A DNA stretch of 5,898 bases from Planctomycetia bacterium (GTDB taxonomy: Bacteria; Planctomycetota; Phycisphaerae; Phycisphaerales; UBA1924): contig SXOY01000200.1 of assembly GCA_005776545.1 (NCBI GenBank), forward strand, positions 1-5,898. Direction: 5' to 3'. The notes beneath the pieces are model-generated. The model was not told the origin of the DNA, ran no database searches, and saw only the letters and a list, made by a program, of their open reading frames with translations. Position 1 is the stretch's first letter; the number at the start of each line of letters is the position of its first letter. Of the stretch, positions 1 through 5,865 are shown piece by piece. A program made the position numbers and the translations under genes.

Positions 1-40
1 CAGCAGATTTCACACGGCACACAAGGCATCGAGGCAGATT

Positions 41-403
41 ATGGAACTCAAAAAGAACAAGACAACGCGTCGCGCCCGCCGCCGGATCTCCATCCGCAAG
101 AAGATCATCGGCACGCCAGAGCGTCCACGTCTTTCGATCTACAAGTCACTCAATCACATCTACGCTCAGATCATCGACGATCTGGCTGGCAAGACCCTGG
201 CATCCGCTTCTACCCGCGACAAGGGAACTGGTCTGGACAAGACCGGAAACTCCTCCGCCGCGGCCGTAGTTGGCGAACGCCTGGCAACAGCAGCCAAGAC
301 CAAAGGTGTCAGCAAAGTTGTGTTTGATCGCAACGGTTTCAAGTTCCACGGGCGTGTAAAAGCCCTGGCCGATGCCGCCCGCAAGGGTGGTCTGCAGTTC
401 TAA
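41..403 (+). CDS. rplR: 50S ribosomal protein L18
   Basis: Ribosomal protein L18 (uL18) binds 5S rRNA and helps anchor it in the central protuberance of the large subunit. The protein has 120 residues, normal for the family. It shows a basic, Arg-rich N-terminus (residues 4-21) that contacts RNA, then the conserved [13 protein letters not shown] block (24-36) and HIYAQIIDD (39-47). The C-terminal signature [23 protein letters not shown] occupies 95-117, and the chain ends in GLQF, like the usual GL.F ending. The ATG at 41 is chosen because it gives the normal family N-terminus and has GAGG at 31-34, six bases upstream. The frame stays open to the window edge, but an earlier start is not needed. 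It is the first gene of the visible spc-type block, 42 bases before rpsE. Identification is by recognised family motifs. Confidence 0.97.
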   Translation: MELKKNKTTRRARRRISIRKKIIGTPERPRLSIYKSLNHIYAQIIDDLAGKTLASASTRDKGTGLDKTGNSSAAAVVGERLATAAKTKGVSKVVFDRNGFKFHGRVKALADAARKGGLQF

Positions 404-417
404 ATTGAAAGATCGCA

Positions 418-437
418 CTTCACGGCATTACGCGAAG
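418..437 (+). promoter_or_regulatory. Possible hairpin overlapping the rpsE ribosome binding site
   Basis: In the rplR-rpsE gap, CTTCACG (418-424) can pair with CGCGAAG (431-437) around a six-base loop, with one A-C mismatch. The 3' arm takes in the start of the AAGAGG ribosome binding site (435-440), which lies five bases before the rpsE ATG. If it folds in the mRNA it could lower rpsE initiation unless ribosomes arriving from rplR open it. The stem is short and could be chance; no function is shown by the sequence. Confidence 0.3.
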
Positions 438-445
438 AGGTTTAT

Positions 446-1153
446 ATGGCAGTTGAAATGGTGATGGAAGAATCTGGGGCAATGGACTCAACGACCGTGT
501 TGGTCCGCCGCACGTCGGCGACTATCAAGGGTGGTCGTCGATTCACATTCAATGCACTGGTTATCGTCGGTGACCGTAACGGTCGCGTTGGCGCTGGCTA
601 TGGCAAAGCAAACGAAGTACCCAATGCTGTCGAAAAGGCGACCAAGTATGCCAAGCGCAACATGGTCACCATCAAGATGGCTGGTCGCACTGTTCCTCAC
701 GAAGTTGAAGGTACGTTCTCTGCCTCCAAGGTTCGTTTGATCCCTGCAACCCCTGGTACTGGCGTTGTCGCTGGAACCACGCTTCGCGCAATCCTTGAAA
801 TGGCCGGTATCACCGACTGCCTTTCCAAGTGCTACGGATCATCCAACGCAATCAACATCATCAAAGCCACCTTTGATGCTGTCGGTAAGATCAAGACCCG
901 CGAGCAAACCGCTGCCGATCGTGGCGTTGTTCTCGCTGAAACCGAGATCGAACACCGTATCGAGCGCGGTGCAAAGTTCATGCCCGCTTCCTCAGGCAAG
1001 GAAAAGATGCGTGGGCCGGTGAACAGCATGGGCGCAGAAAACAAGCGTGGCGGCCGTGGTGGTCGCGGTGGTGGTGGACGTGGCCGTGGCAAAGAAGGCG
1101 GCGATTCAGCACAGGGTGCAGCAGCACCAGCCGATGCAGCACCCAAGCAGTAA
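446..1153 (+). CDS. rpsE: 30S ribosomal protein S5 with RGG-rich C-terminal tail
   Basis: Ribosomal protein S5 (uS5) is a small-subunit protein needed for accurate decoding and for shaping the mRNA entry channel. The conserved core is clear: VRRTSATIKGGRRFTFNALV (20-39), GDRNGRVGAGYGKANEVPNA (42-61), the RRNM-like stretch KRNMVTI (70-76), PATPGTGVVAGTTLRAILEMAG (100-121) and KCYGSSNAINIIKAT (128-142). The core finishes near residue 160, where a typical S5 of about 165 residues would end. This protein continues to 235. The extra ~75 residues hold a mixed charged stretch (161-200), an Arg/Gly block with several RGG units (201-214) and an Ala/Pro/Gln-rich end (220-235). The ATG at 446 has AAGAGG five bases upstream. 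The tail is in frame with no sign of a frameshift. The gene that normally follows, rpmD (L30), is absent; rplO follows after 57 bases. Confidence 0.97.
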   Translation: MAVEMVMEESGAMDSTTVLVRRTSATIKGGRRFTFNALVIVGDRNGRVGAGYGKANEVPNAVEKATKYAKRNMVTIKMAGRTVPHEVEGTFSASKVRLIPATPGTGVVAGTTLRAILEMAGITDCLSKCYGSSNAINIIKATFDAVGKIKTREQTAADRGVVLAETEIEHRIERGAKFMPASSGKEKMRGPVNSMGAENKRGGRGGRGGGGRGRGKEGGDSAQGAAAPADAAPKQ

Positions 1154-1170
1154 TTCCTTTCAGCACTTTC

Positions 1171-1186
1171 GTCCGTTCATACGGAC
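1171..1186 (+). other. Perfect 6-bp hairpin between rpsE and rplO
   Basis: GTCCGT (1171-1176) and ACGGAC (1181-1186) form a perfect inverted repeat with a TCAT loop, 17 bases after the rpsE stop. There is no following T-run, so it is not a convincing intrinsic terminator. It could protect mRNA ends or be chance. It sits where rpmD is found in many other bacteria. Confidence 0.4.
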
Positions 1187-1210
1187 TCGTAAATCAGTGA
1201 GTATTCAGCC

Positions 1211-1825
1211 ATGATGATTCAAGATATCACAGTGAAGGCCGGCAAGTTCAAGGCCAGTAAACGCGTTGGTCGCGGCGAAGGTGGCGGTCGAGGCAAGCAG
1301 TCTGGCCGTGGCCAGAAGGGTGCTCGCTCGCGCTCCGGTCACGCACGCAAGGCAGCGTTCGAAGGTGGCCAGATGCCATACTTCCGCCGCATGCCCAAGT
1401 TCGGCTTCACCAACGCAGCTTTCCGCACCAACTTCTGGATTGTCAATATCTCTGAAGTTCTCTCGCACCCGGCGTTCGCAAAGGGTGGCGAAGTCAATAT
1501 CAAGAGCCTTGTCAAGGCTGGCCTGGTGCGCGACACCTCACGCCCCCTCAAGATTCTCGGCAACATTGGCGAAGATGGCCTCAAGGTCAAACTCACCATC
1601 GTTGCAGAACGCGTTTCGGCTAAGGCACGTGAACTCGTGACCAAGGCTGGCGGCAGCGTCACCGAAACCGGCACACGCCGTGATAAGGTCCGCGGCATCG
1701 ATCGCAATTCTGAAGACAAGTCACCCAAGAACCTCACCAAGAAGCTCAACCGCGGCGGCAAGAAGAAGCCCGTCGTTGCCGAAGAGACCGAAGGCGAGAC
1801 CAAGGCTGATGACAAGAAGAAGTAA
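1211..1825 (+). CDS. rplO: 50S ribosomal protein L15 with Lys-rich C-terminal tail
   Basis: Ribosomal protein L15 (uL15) is a late-assembly protein of the large subunit. The long Gly/Arg/Lys-rich N-terminal arm that threads into 23S rRNA is at 17-47, with KRVGRGEGGGRGKQSGRGQK as its core. It is followed by the hallmark FEGGQMPYFRRMPKFGFT (50-67). The globular part includes VNIKSLVKAGLV (95-106), KILGNIGEDGLKVKLTI (114-130) and the final strand region AGGSVTET (146-153). Typical L15 ends near there, at about 145-150 residues. Here the chain runs to 204 with a charged tail rich in Lys, Glu and Asp ending KKK. The start is ATG-ATG (1211 or 1214). Only a weak site, AGTGAG at 1196-1201, precedes it, so the exact start may be one codon later. 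It follows rpsE by 57 bases and precedes secY by 144 bases. Confidence 0.97.
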   Translation: MMIQDITVKAGKFKASKRVGRGEGGGRGKQSGRGQKGARSRSGHARKAAFEGGQMPYFRRMPKFGFTNAAFRTNFWIVNISEVLSHPAFAKGGEVNIKSLVKAGLVRDTSRPLKILGNIGEDGLKVKLTIVAERVSAKARELVTKAGGSVTETGTRRDKVRGIDRNSEDKSPKNLTKKLNRGGKKKPVVAEETEGETKADDKKK

Positions 1826-1849
1826 TTCCATTCCCCAGTTTGAATTGAT

Positions 1850-1867
1850 CCGGAGATTCGTTTCCGG
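1850..1867 (+). other. Hairpin with TTCG loop after rplO
   Basis: CCGGAGA (1850-1856) pairs with TTTCCGG (1861-1867) around a TTCG loop, giving a 7-bp stem that includes one G-U pair in RNA. It begins 25 bases after the rplO stop and is the first of two hairpins in this gap. The tetraloop is of the stable UUCG type, though closed by A-U rather than the usual C-G. There is no T-run directly after it. Confidence 0.5.
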
Positions 1868-1882
1868 CTCGTAAACAAACGT

Positions 1883-1920
1883 CTGCCCGGCTACCCTTGG
1901 TTTCCAAGCATGCCGGGCAG
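1883..1920 (+). terminator. Strong bipartite hairpin before secY, possible partial terminator or attenuator
   Basis: The arms CTGCCCGGC (1883-1891) and GCCGGGCAG (1912-1920) are perfectly complementary over nine mostly G-C pairs. Within them a second stem, CTTGG (1896-1900) with CCAAG (1904-1908), closes a TTT loop, leaving a small internal bulge. The following bases, TTGTCCTTAA, are only moderately T-rich, so termination would probably be incomplete. It ends 49 bases before the secY ATG. The likely roles are lowering read-through from the ribosomal genes into secY, or marking an RNA processing site. Which of these applies is inference; the pairing itself is directly visible. Confidence 0.55.
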
Positions 1921-1969
1921 TTGTCCTTAAAAGAAACCGGCTCTGTCTCTGCCTCATCTGAGTCACGGA

Positions 1970-3370
1970 ATGAAGAACATCCCGATAATCTCGACGCTTA
2001 TTAATGTCTTCAGCATCGCTGAACTGCGAAACAAAGTGCTGTTCACTCTTGCAATGCTGATGGTCTATCGCATCGGTCACTGGATCCCGATTCCCGGTGT
2101 GAATCAAGATGCAATTGCGAAAGCACTCAAGAGCACCGACAGCAGCTCTGTCCTGGGTCAGACCGCACAGCTTATTTCCATGTTCTCCGGCGGCACAATT
2201 TCTCAGTCAACGATCTTCGGACTGGGTGTGATGCCATATATCACCGCAGGCATCATCTTTCAGCTGGTCGCTTCTGTGTATCCCCCCATGAAGAAACTTC
2301 AGGAAGAAGGCCCCTCAGGCCGCCAGAAGATCATGGAGTGGACTCGCTATGTCACGCTCGCGCTGTGTGTGGTTCAGGGTCTCGGATACATGACGCTCAG
2401 CGTAAACATGCACCTTGTGTACCCCGAATGGTCCAGCCAGCCACTTTGGTGGGTTCTCGCGCTGACCGCCCTCACTGCGGGCACCATGTTCCTGATGTGG
2501 ATTGGCGAACAGATCGATCGCCACGGCATCGGTAACGGCGTTTCCATGATCATCATGGCCGGCATTTTGACCCAGATGCCGACCGCGCTCACGACAGTTA
2601 TCACGAATTTCAAGCCTGGCGATCCTCAGAAAATTGGCTGGATCGGGCTGATCGCACTTGCAGGTGGATTTGTTCTTGTTGTTGCAGGCTCGGTGATTAT
2701 GACCGTTGCGCAACGCCGCATTCCGGTGCAGCAGGCTAAACACACTCGTGGCCGCCGCGTCTTTGGTGGCCAACGCTCGTACCTCCCATTGCGTGTGAAT
2801 CACGGTGGCGTTATGCCCATCGTGTTCGCTTCGTCGCTCATGGCATTTCCAAGCATCTTGATCGCCGCCCTTTCGCAGCGATTTGCGGATGATCCGTCCA
2901 GTTGGGGACACGGGCTTTTCCGCTGGCTGCACGACAACCTTGCGCAGGGTCAATTCCCTTACACGGTGATCTACATTGGGATGGTCTACTTCTTCAGTTA
3001 CTTCTGGATTACCGTCCAGTTCAACCCTGAGGAAATGAGCAAACAGCTCAAAGAGCACGGATCGTTCATTCCGGGATTGCGTCCTGGCCCCCGCACGGCA
3101 GAGTATCTCGAAACCGTTATCACTCGAATTACCTTCGTAGGTGCGGCGTTCCTCTCGGTGATCGCTGTTCTGCCGCTCATCGTGAACTCTGCGATGAACA
3201 TCGATTATGTTGTTTCCCAGTTCTTTGGCGGCACAGGCCTGCTCATCGTGGTATCGGTCGCGCTCGACTTCCTCCAGCGGGTCGAAGCCAACCTGCTCAT
3301 GAGAAACTACTCGGGATTCCTTGCCGGCGAAGGCGAAGACGGCGCAAAACTCCGCAGCGCCCGTGGCTAG
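1970..3370 (+). CDS. secY: Protein translocase subunit SecY
   Basis: SecY is the channel of the SecYEG translocase in the inner membrane; it passes unfolded proteins outward and opens sideways for membrane proteins. The protein has 466 residues, slightly long for the family, with about ten hydrophobic segments, roughly at 22-42, 82-104, 126-148, 159-180, 190-212, 222-247, 280-302, 328-350, 385-407 and 414-434. The plug region follows the first segment (about 60-80). The first SecY signature is at 83-102 (FGLGVMPYITAGIIFQL) and the second at 175-195 (LMWIGEQIDRHGIGNGVSMII). The cytosolic loops used by ribosome and SecA are present: RGRRVFGGQRSYLPLRVN (260-277) and FNPEEMSKQLKEHGSFIPGLRPG (351-373), with the key Arg at 371. 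The ATG at 1970 is preceded by a weak TGAG at 1959-1962. In many bacteria adk follows; here map follows after 86 bases. Confidence 0.97.
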   Translation: MKNIPIISTLINVFSIAELRNKVLFTLAMLMVYRIGHWIPIPGVNQDAIAKALKSTDSSSVLGQTAQLISMFSGGTISQSTIFGLGVMPYITAGIIFQLVASVYPPMKKLQEEGPSGRQKIMEWTRYVTLALCVVQGLGYMTLSVNMHLVYPEWSSQPLWWVLALTALTAGTMFLMWIGEQIDRHGIGNGVSMIIMAGILTQMPTALTTVITNFKPGDPQKIGWIGLIALAGGFVLVVAGSVIMTVAQRRIPVQQAKHTRGRRVFGGQRSYLPLRVNHGGVMPIVFASSLMAFPSILIAALSQRFADDPSSWGHGLFRWLHDNLAQGQFPYTVIYIGMVYFFSYFWITVQFNPEEMSKQLKEHGSFIPGLRPGPRTAEYLETVITRITFVGAAFLSVIAVLPLIVNSAMNIDYVVSQFFGGTGLLIVVSVALDFLQRVEANLLMRNYSGFLAGEGEDGAKLRSARG

Positions 3371-3393
3371 GCAGTCTTGCCTTCGGTTTTCCC

Positions 3394-3421
3394 TAATGCC
3401 TGATGCCTAGTGCCTAATGCC
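3394..3421 (+). repeat. Four tandem 7-base repeats (consensus TRRTGCC) between secY and map
   Basis: Four direct units stand end to end: TAATGCC (3394), TGATGCC (3401), TAGTGCC (3408) and TAATGCC (3415). They differ only at the second and third bases, always A or G. Every unit opens with a stop codon (TAA, TGA, TAG, TAA) that shares one base with a start codon (ATG, ATG, GTG, ATG). Because seven is not a multiple of three, successive units fall in different frames and together close all three. The array begins 23 bases after the secY stop and ends 35 bases before the map ATG. It may be a simple slippage repeat, or it may influence ribosome re-initiation. Confidence 0.85.
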
Positions 3422-3456
3422 TGTACTGTTTAGAGCGACTCATTTGAATTGAACCC

Positions 3457-4242
3457 ATGGCAATCCTGCTGAAATCTCCCGAAGAGATCAAACAGCTTGA
3501 ACATGCCAACCGAGTGCTCCGAGACATTCTTGACAAGCTCGAACCGTTAGCGGGTGCAGGTCGAACCGGCCGTGAATTGGCGGATCGGTTTGAATCCCAC
3601 GCGCGACAGGCCGGTGCCATACCTGCTTTCAAAATGTATCAACGCAGCTCGCAGTCGCGGCCATTTCCCGCCGCGTGCTGTATCAGCGTGAACTCGGTGC
3701 TTACCCACGGTGTGCCAAGCGATCGTTATTTCAGACCTGGCGATCTGGTGAAAGTTGATGCGGGGATCAGTCTGAATGGGTGGTTCGCCGATGCCGCGAG
3801 GACCTGGTGCGTTGAGCCAGCAGAGTCAGAAGTTCAGAAGGTCGCAACGGCCGTTCGTGCTATTTTTATGACGACGATTGCGCAGTGTTATGCGGGGAAC
3901 AGCTGGTGGAACGTGCGTAGTGCGGCAACAAGAAAGGCGGAGGAGCTTGGGTGTTTCCTTGTTCCTGATGTGGCGGGACATGGAATTGGCAGAAGATTGC
4001 ATGAAGAACCAAGTCTGCCACTCGCGCTCTCCAAGCCTTCAAGTATTGATGAGCTGATTCTGCGTGAAGGCATGGTGCTCGCGATTGAGCCGGTTGTTTC
4101 CACAGGCTCGACTCAGTTAGTCCGTCATCTCGATGGATTTGGCCTCGAAACCAGTGACGGTTCGATCGGTGCGCACTATGAGGAGTGCATCGCCATTCGA
4201 GCAATCGAATCAGGCGGCCTTTGCAGATTGAACGGGCTGTGA
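3457..4242 (+). CDS. map: Type I methionine aminopeptidase
   Basis: Methionine aminopeptidase removes the initiator methionine from new proteins when the second residue is small, acting in the cytosol near the ribosome exit. The 261 residues match the usual length and show the full pita-bread fold active site. By alignment with the E. coli enzyme, the metal ligands are Asp101 (KVDAG), Asp112 (FADAAR), His175 (GHGIGRRLHEEP), Glu211 (LAIEPVV) and Glu242 (HYEECIAI). His84 (LTHGVP) and His182 are the substrate-binding histidines. There is no N-terminal zinc-finger extension. One oddity is that the region after the last ligand reads EEC where EHT is usual. No clear ribosome binding site precedes the ATG at 3457, so initiation may depend on coupling to upstream translation. 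The final 33 bases overlap the opposite-strand HD-GYP gene. Catalytic activity is expected because all ligands are kept. Confidence 0.95.
   Translation: MAILLKSPEEIKQLEHANRVLRDILDKLEPLAGAGRTGRELADRFESHARQAGAIPAFKMYQRSSQSRPFPAACCISVNSVLTHGVPSDRYFRPGDLVKVDAGISLNGWFADAARTWCVEPAESEVQKVATAVRAIFMTTIAQCYAGNSWWNVRSAATRKAEELGCFLVPDVAGHGIGRRLHEEPSLPLALSKPSSIDELILREGMVLAIEPVVSTGSTQLVRHLDGFGLETSDGSIGAHYEECIAIRAIESGGLCRLNGL
4210..4242. other. Tail-to-tail overlap of map and the HD-GYP gene
   Basis: The map TGA is at 4240-4242 and the HD-GYP TGA, read on the - strand, at 4212-4210, so 33 bases code on both strands. The shared part encodes the weakly conserved C-termini of both proteins, after all functional motifs. 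No clear hairpin terminator is visible around the junction, so the two transcripts are likely to be complementary at their 3' ends. Confidence 0.9.
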
Positions 4243-5865
4243 AGTCTCGGGAGTTCCGATGATCTGCTGCGGACGATCCTGCTCCACCATTCGATAATAT
4301 TCGTCAAGGTTGACTTGTGAAAACGCCTGAGCCAGGATCGGATCAAACTGAGTCCCGGCACAACGAGCGATTTCTGCCTGTGCTTTTTCCCGGGGCATTG
4401 CCGCGCGGTACGCGCGAGTCGAGCTCATTGCATCGAAGGTATCCGCCACACAAAGAACCCGGGCAATCAGCGGAATGCTCTCGCCAGAGATTCCATGCGG
4501 ATATCCCTTGCCGTCAAACCGTTCGTGGTGGTACAAGACCCCGGGTAGCACATCGCGAAGTTGCGGGAGGTCTTTGAGGATTCTGTGCCCGATTTCCGGG
4601 TGCGTCTTAATGATGTCAAATTCTGCTTCAGTGAGGCGACCCGGCTTACAGAGTACTGCTTCAGGAATGCCGATTTTGCCAATGTCATGCACGAGGCCGG
4701 AAATGCGGACGCATTCAATCTGTTCTTGTGAGAATCCTGCGGCGGTAGCGATTTGTGATGCCAAGAATGCTACGCGGCGAGAGTGACCACAGGTATATGT
4801 GTCCTTTGCGTCGATCGCCGCGGAAAGTGCTTCAATTGTCGCCAGGTACGCCTGTCTTTGTTCGCGATAGAGCCGCGCGTTTTCGAGGAATGCGCCAGCG
4901 TACACCGCAGCACTTTCGAGCAACCTGGTGTCGTAACTTGACACATGCGGATCATCGCCGCCTTTGTCGCCTGCGACTATTGCTCCAACAACGGTGTTGC
5001 CGCAGAGTATTGGCTGAACCACCAGTTGCGAGCCAAAGAGTCGAGCTTCGCTCTTGTGTCGTTGCGAATCGGGGTTCCCAGATTGGTTACGGGCCTCACT
5101 TAGTACGAATTTGAGATGATCATCGAAATCGGATTCAAGCTCCGGAGCCGTCCCGCTCAATATCTTGTGGAACGTGTTTTCCGTGCCGATCCCCACGTCC
5201 TCATCGGTAACTGCCGCGATCCAGGTGAAACTCAGGCAGTCTCGCAGTCTATTACAGACTACTTCCAAGAAGCCCAGTGGTTGCGTGAGATCTGTCATAG
5301 ATCTGCCGATTCCATAGAGCATGTTGATCGTTTCGTAGGAATTTGAAAGCTCGCGTGTAAGTCCGCCAACCGAATCGTGTTTCTCACATACCTCCGCCAG
5401 GTCGCCAGTCATCCAGTCAAAAACCATGCATAGATTTCGAACTGACTGGTCGGTGTGAATGGCAAGTGAAGAGAGTGCTCGGCGTGTGGAATACAAATCG
5501 ACTCGTGCTGCAAGGCAAGAGGCTTCGAAAGACTCAGTAGTGAGCATTCGAGCTTCGGGAGCGATGGAGAGCGTCCATCCCATGATGCGAGATCGGTTCA
5601 GTTCGGGAATGGCAATTGCCCAAAGCCCATCCTGAATCTGAGCACAGACCGTGGATGTGTTTTCCTCAAGCGACTTGACATACGTAGAAAGCTGTTTGGT
5701 GAGAAACTCGCTGCGTATCCAGAGGCCCCGAGCGCCACCCTCAGTTGGCTCGATCAACACGGTCCCCGCACGATCGAACCGCCACGCAGGAAGCCCAAGC
5801 TGGCGGCAACGCTCGCGAATTGCGATCGCGTTCACCTCAATGCTCGGATCCTGAGAGATACGCAT
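4210..5865 (-). CDS. GAF-like/HD-GYP cyclic-di-GMP phosphodiesterase
   Basis: HD-GYP proteins hydrolyse the second messenger cyclic-di-GMP and so affect motility, biofilm and similar traits. In this 551-residue protein the HD-GYP domain covers about 340-531. It holds His361 (GHSRR), HDIGKIGIP (393-401), His422 (THPEIG), HHERFDGKGYP (446-456) and Asp475 (VADTFDAM); the usual metal-binding and GYP motifs are all intact, so it should be active. Residues about 190-335 look like a GAF sensor domain ending in the helix LLESAAVYAGAFLENARLYRE (315-335). Before it, 168-190 resembles a signalling helix (LTRELSNSYETINMLYGIGRSM). Residues 1-155 match no domain I recognise. There is no receiver domain, transmembrane segment or signal peptide, so it is probably a cytosolic sensor. 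The ATG at 5865 has AGAGGAG (5881-5875) nine bases upstream. The frame remains open to the window edge, so an earlier start cannot be excluded. It converges on map and overlaps it by 33 bases. Confidence 0.93.
   Translation of the reverse strand: MRISQDPSIEVNAIAIRERCRQLGLPAWRFDRAGTVLIEPTEGGARGLWIRSEFLTKQLSTYVKSLEENTSTVCAQIQDGLWAIAIPELNRSRIMGWTLSIAPEARMLTTESFEASCLAARVDLYSTRRALSSLAIHTDQSVRNLCMVFDWMTGDLAEVCEKHDSVGGLTRELSNSYETINMLYGIGRSMTDLTQPLGFLEVVCNRLRDCLSFTWIAAVTDEDVGIGTENTFHKILSGTAPELESDFDDHLKFVLSEARNQSGNPDSQRHKSEARLFGSQLVVQPILCGNTVVGAIVAGDKGGDDPHVSSYDTRLLESAAVYAGAFLENARLYREQRQAYLATIEALSAAIDAKDTYTCGHSRRVAFLASQIATAAGFSQEQIECVRISGLVHDIGKIGIPEAVLCKPGRLTEAEFDIIKTHPEIGHRILKDLPQLRDVLPGVLYHHERFDGKGYPHGISGESIPLIARVLCVADTFDAMSSTRAYRAAMPREKAQAEIARCAGTQFDPILAQAFSQVNLDEYYRMVEQDRPQQIIGTPETSQPVQSAKAA

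Noticed and set aside
1..40. End of rplF (L6), which normally precedes rplR
   Set aside because: No stop codon occurs in any + frame in these 40 bases, and the translations do not resemble an L6 C-terminus, so it cannot be supported.
1046..1087. Frameshift or assembly error producing the S5 tail
   Set aside because: The frame runs smoothly from the core through the tail to a TAA, the tail uses codons like the core, and rplO follows at normal distance. A real extension is the simpler reading.
832..1146. 104-codon open frame on the - strand over the end of rpsE
   Set aside because: Its Pro/Arg-rich run is just the complement of the Gly/Arg-rich S5 tail.
1339..1878. 179-codon open frame on the - strand across rplO
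   Set aside because: It is antisense to rplO and rich in Ser, Arg and Leu with no domain; the opposite strand is a certain gene.
1921..1969. Promoter for secY after the hairpin
   Set aside because: TTGTCC at 1921 resembles a -35 box, but no acceptable -10 box lies at the right distance.
2315..3058. 247-codon open frame on the - strand inside secY
   Set aside because: It is antisense to a clearly coding, conserved secY region. Its product has no recognisable family and shows a His/Arg/Asn-rich composition typical of a shadow frame.
3369..3390. Terminator after secY
   Set aside because: AGGCA and TGCCT can form only a 5-bp stem, overlapping the secY stop, followed by TCGGTTTT. This is too weak to call, and map follows in the same direction.
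3422..3456. Promoter for map after the heptamer repeat
   Set aside because: No paired -35 and -10 boxes with normal spacing could be found, and alternative promoter types cannot be judged by eye.
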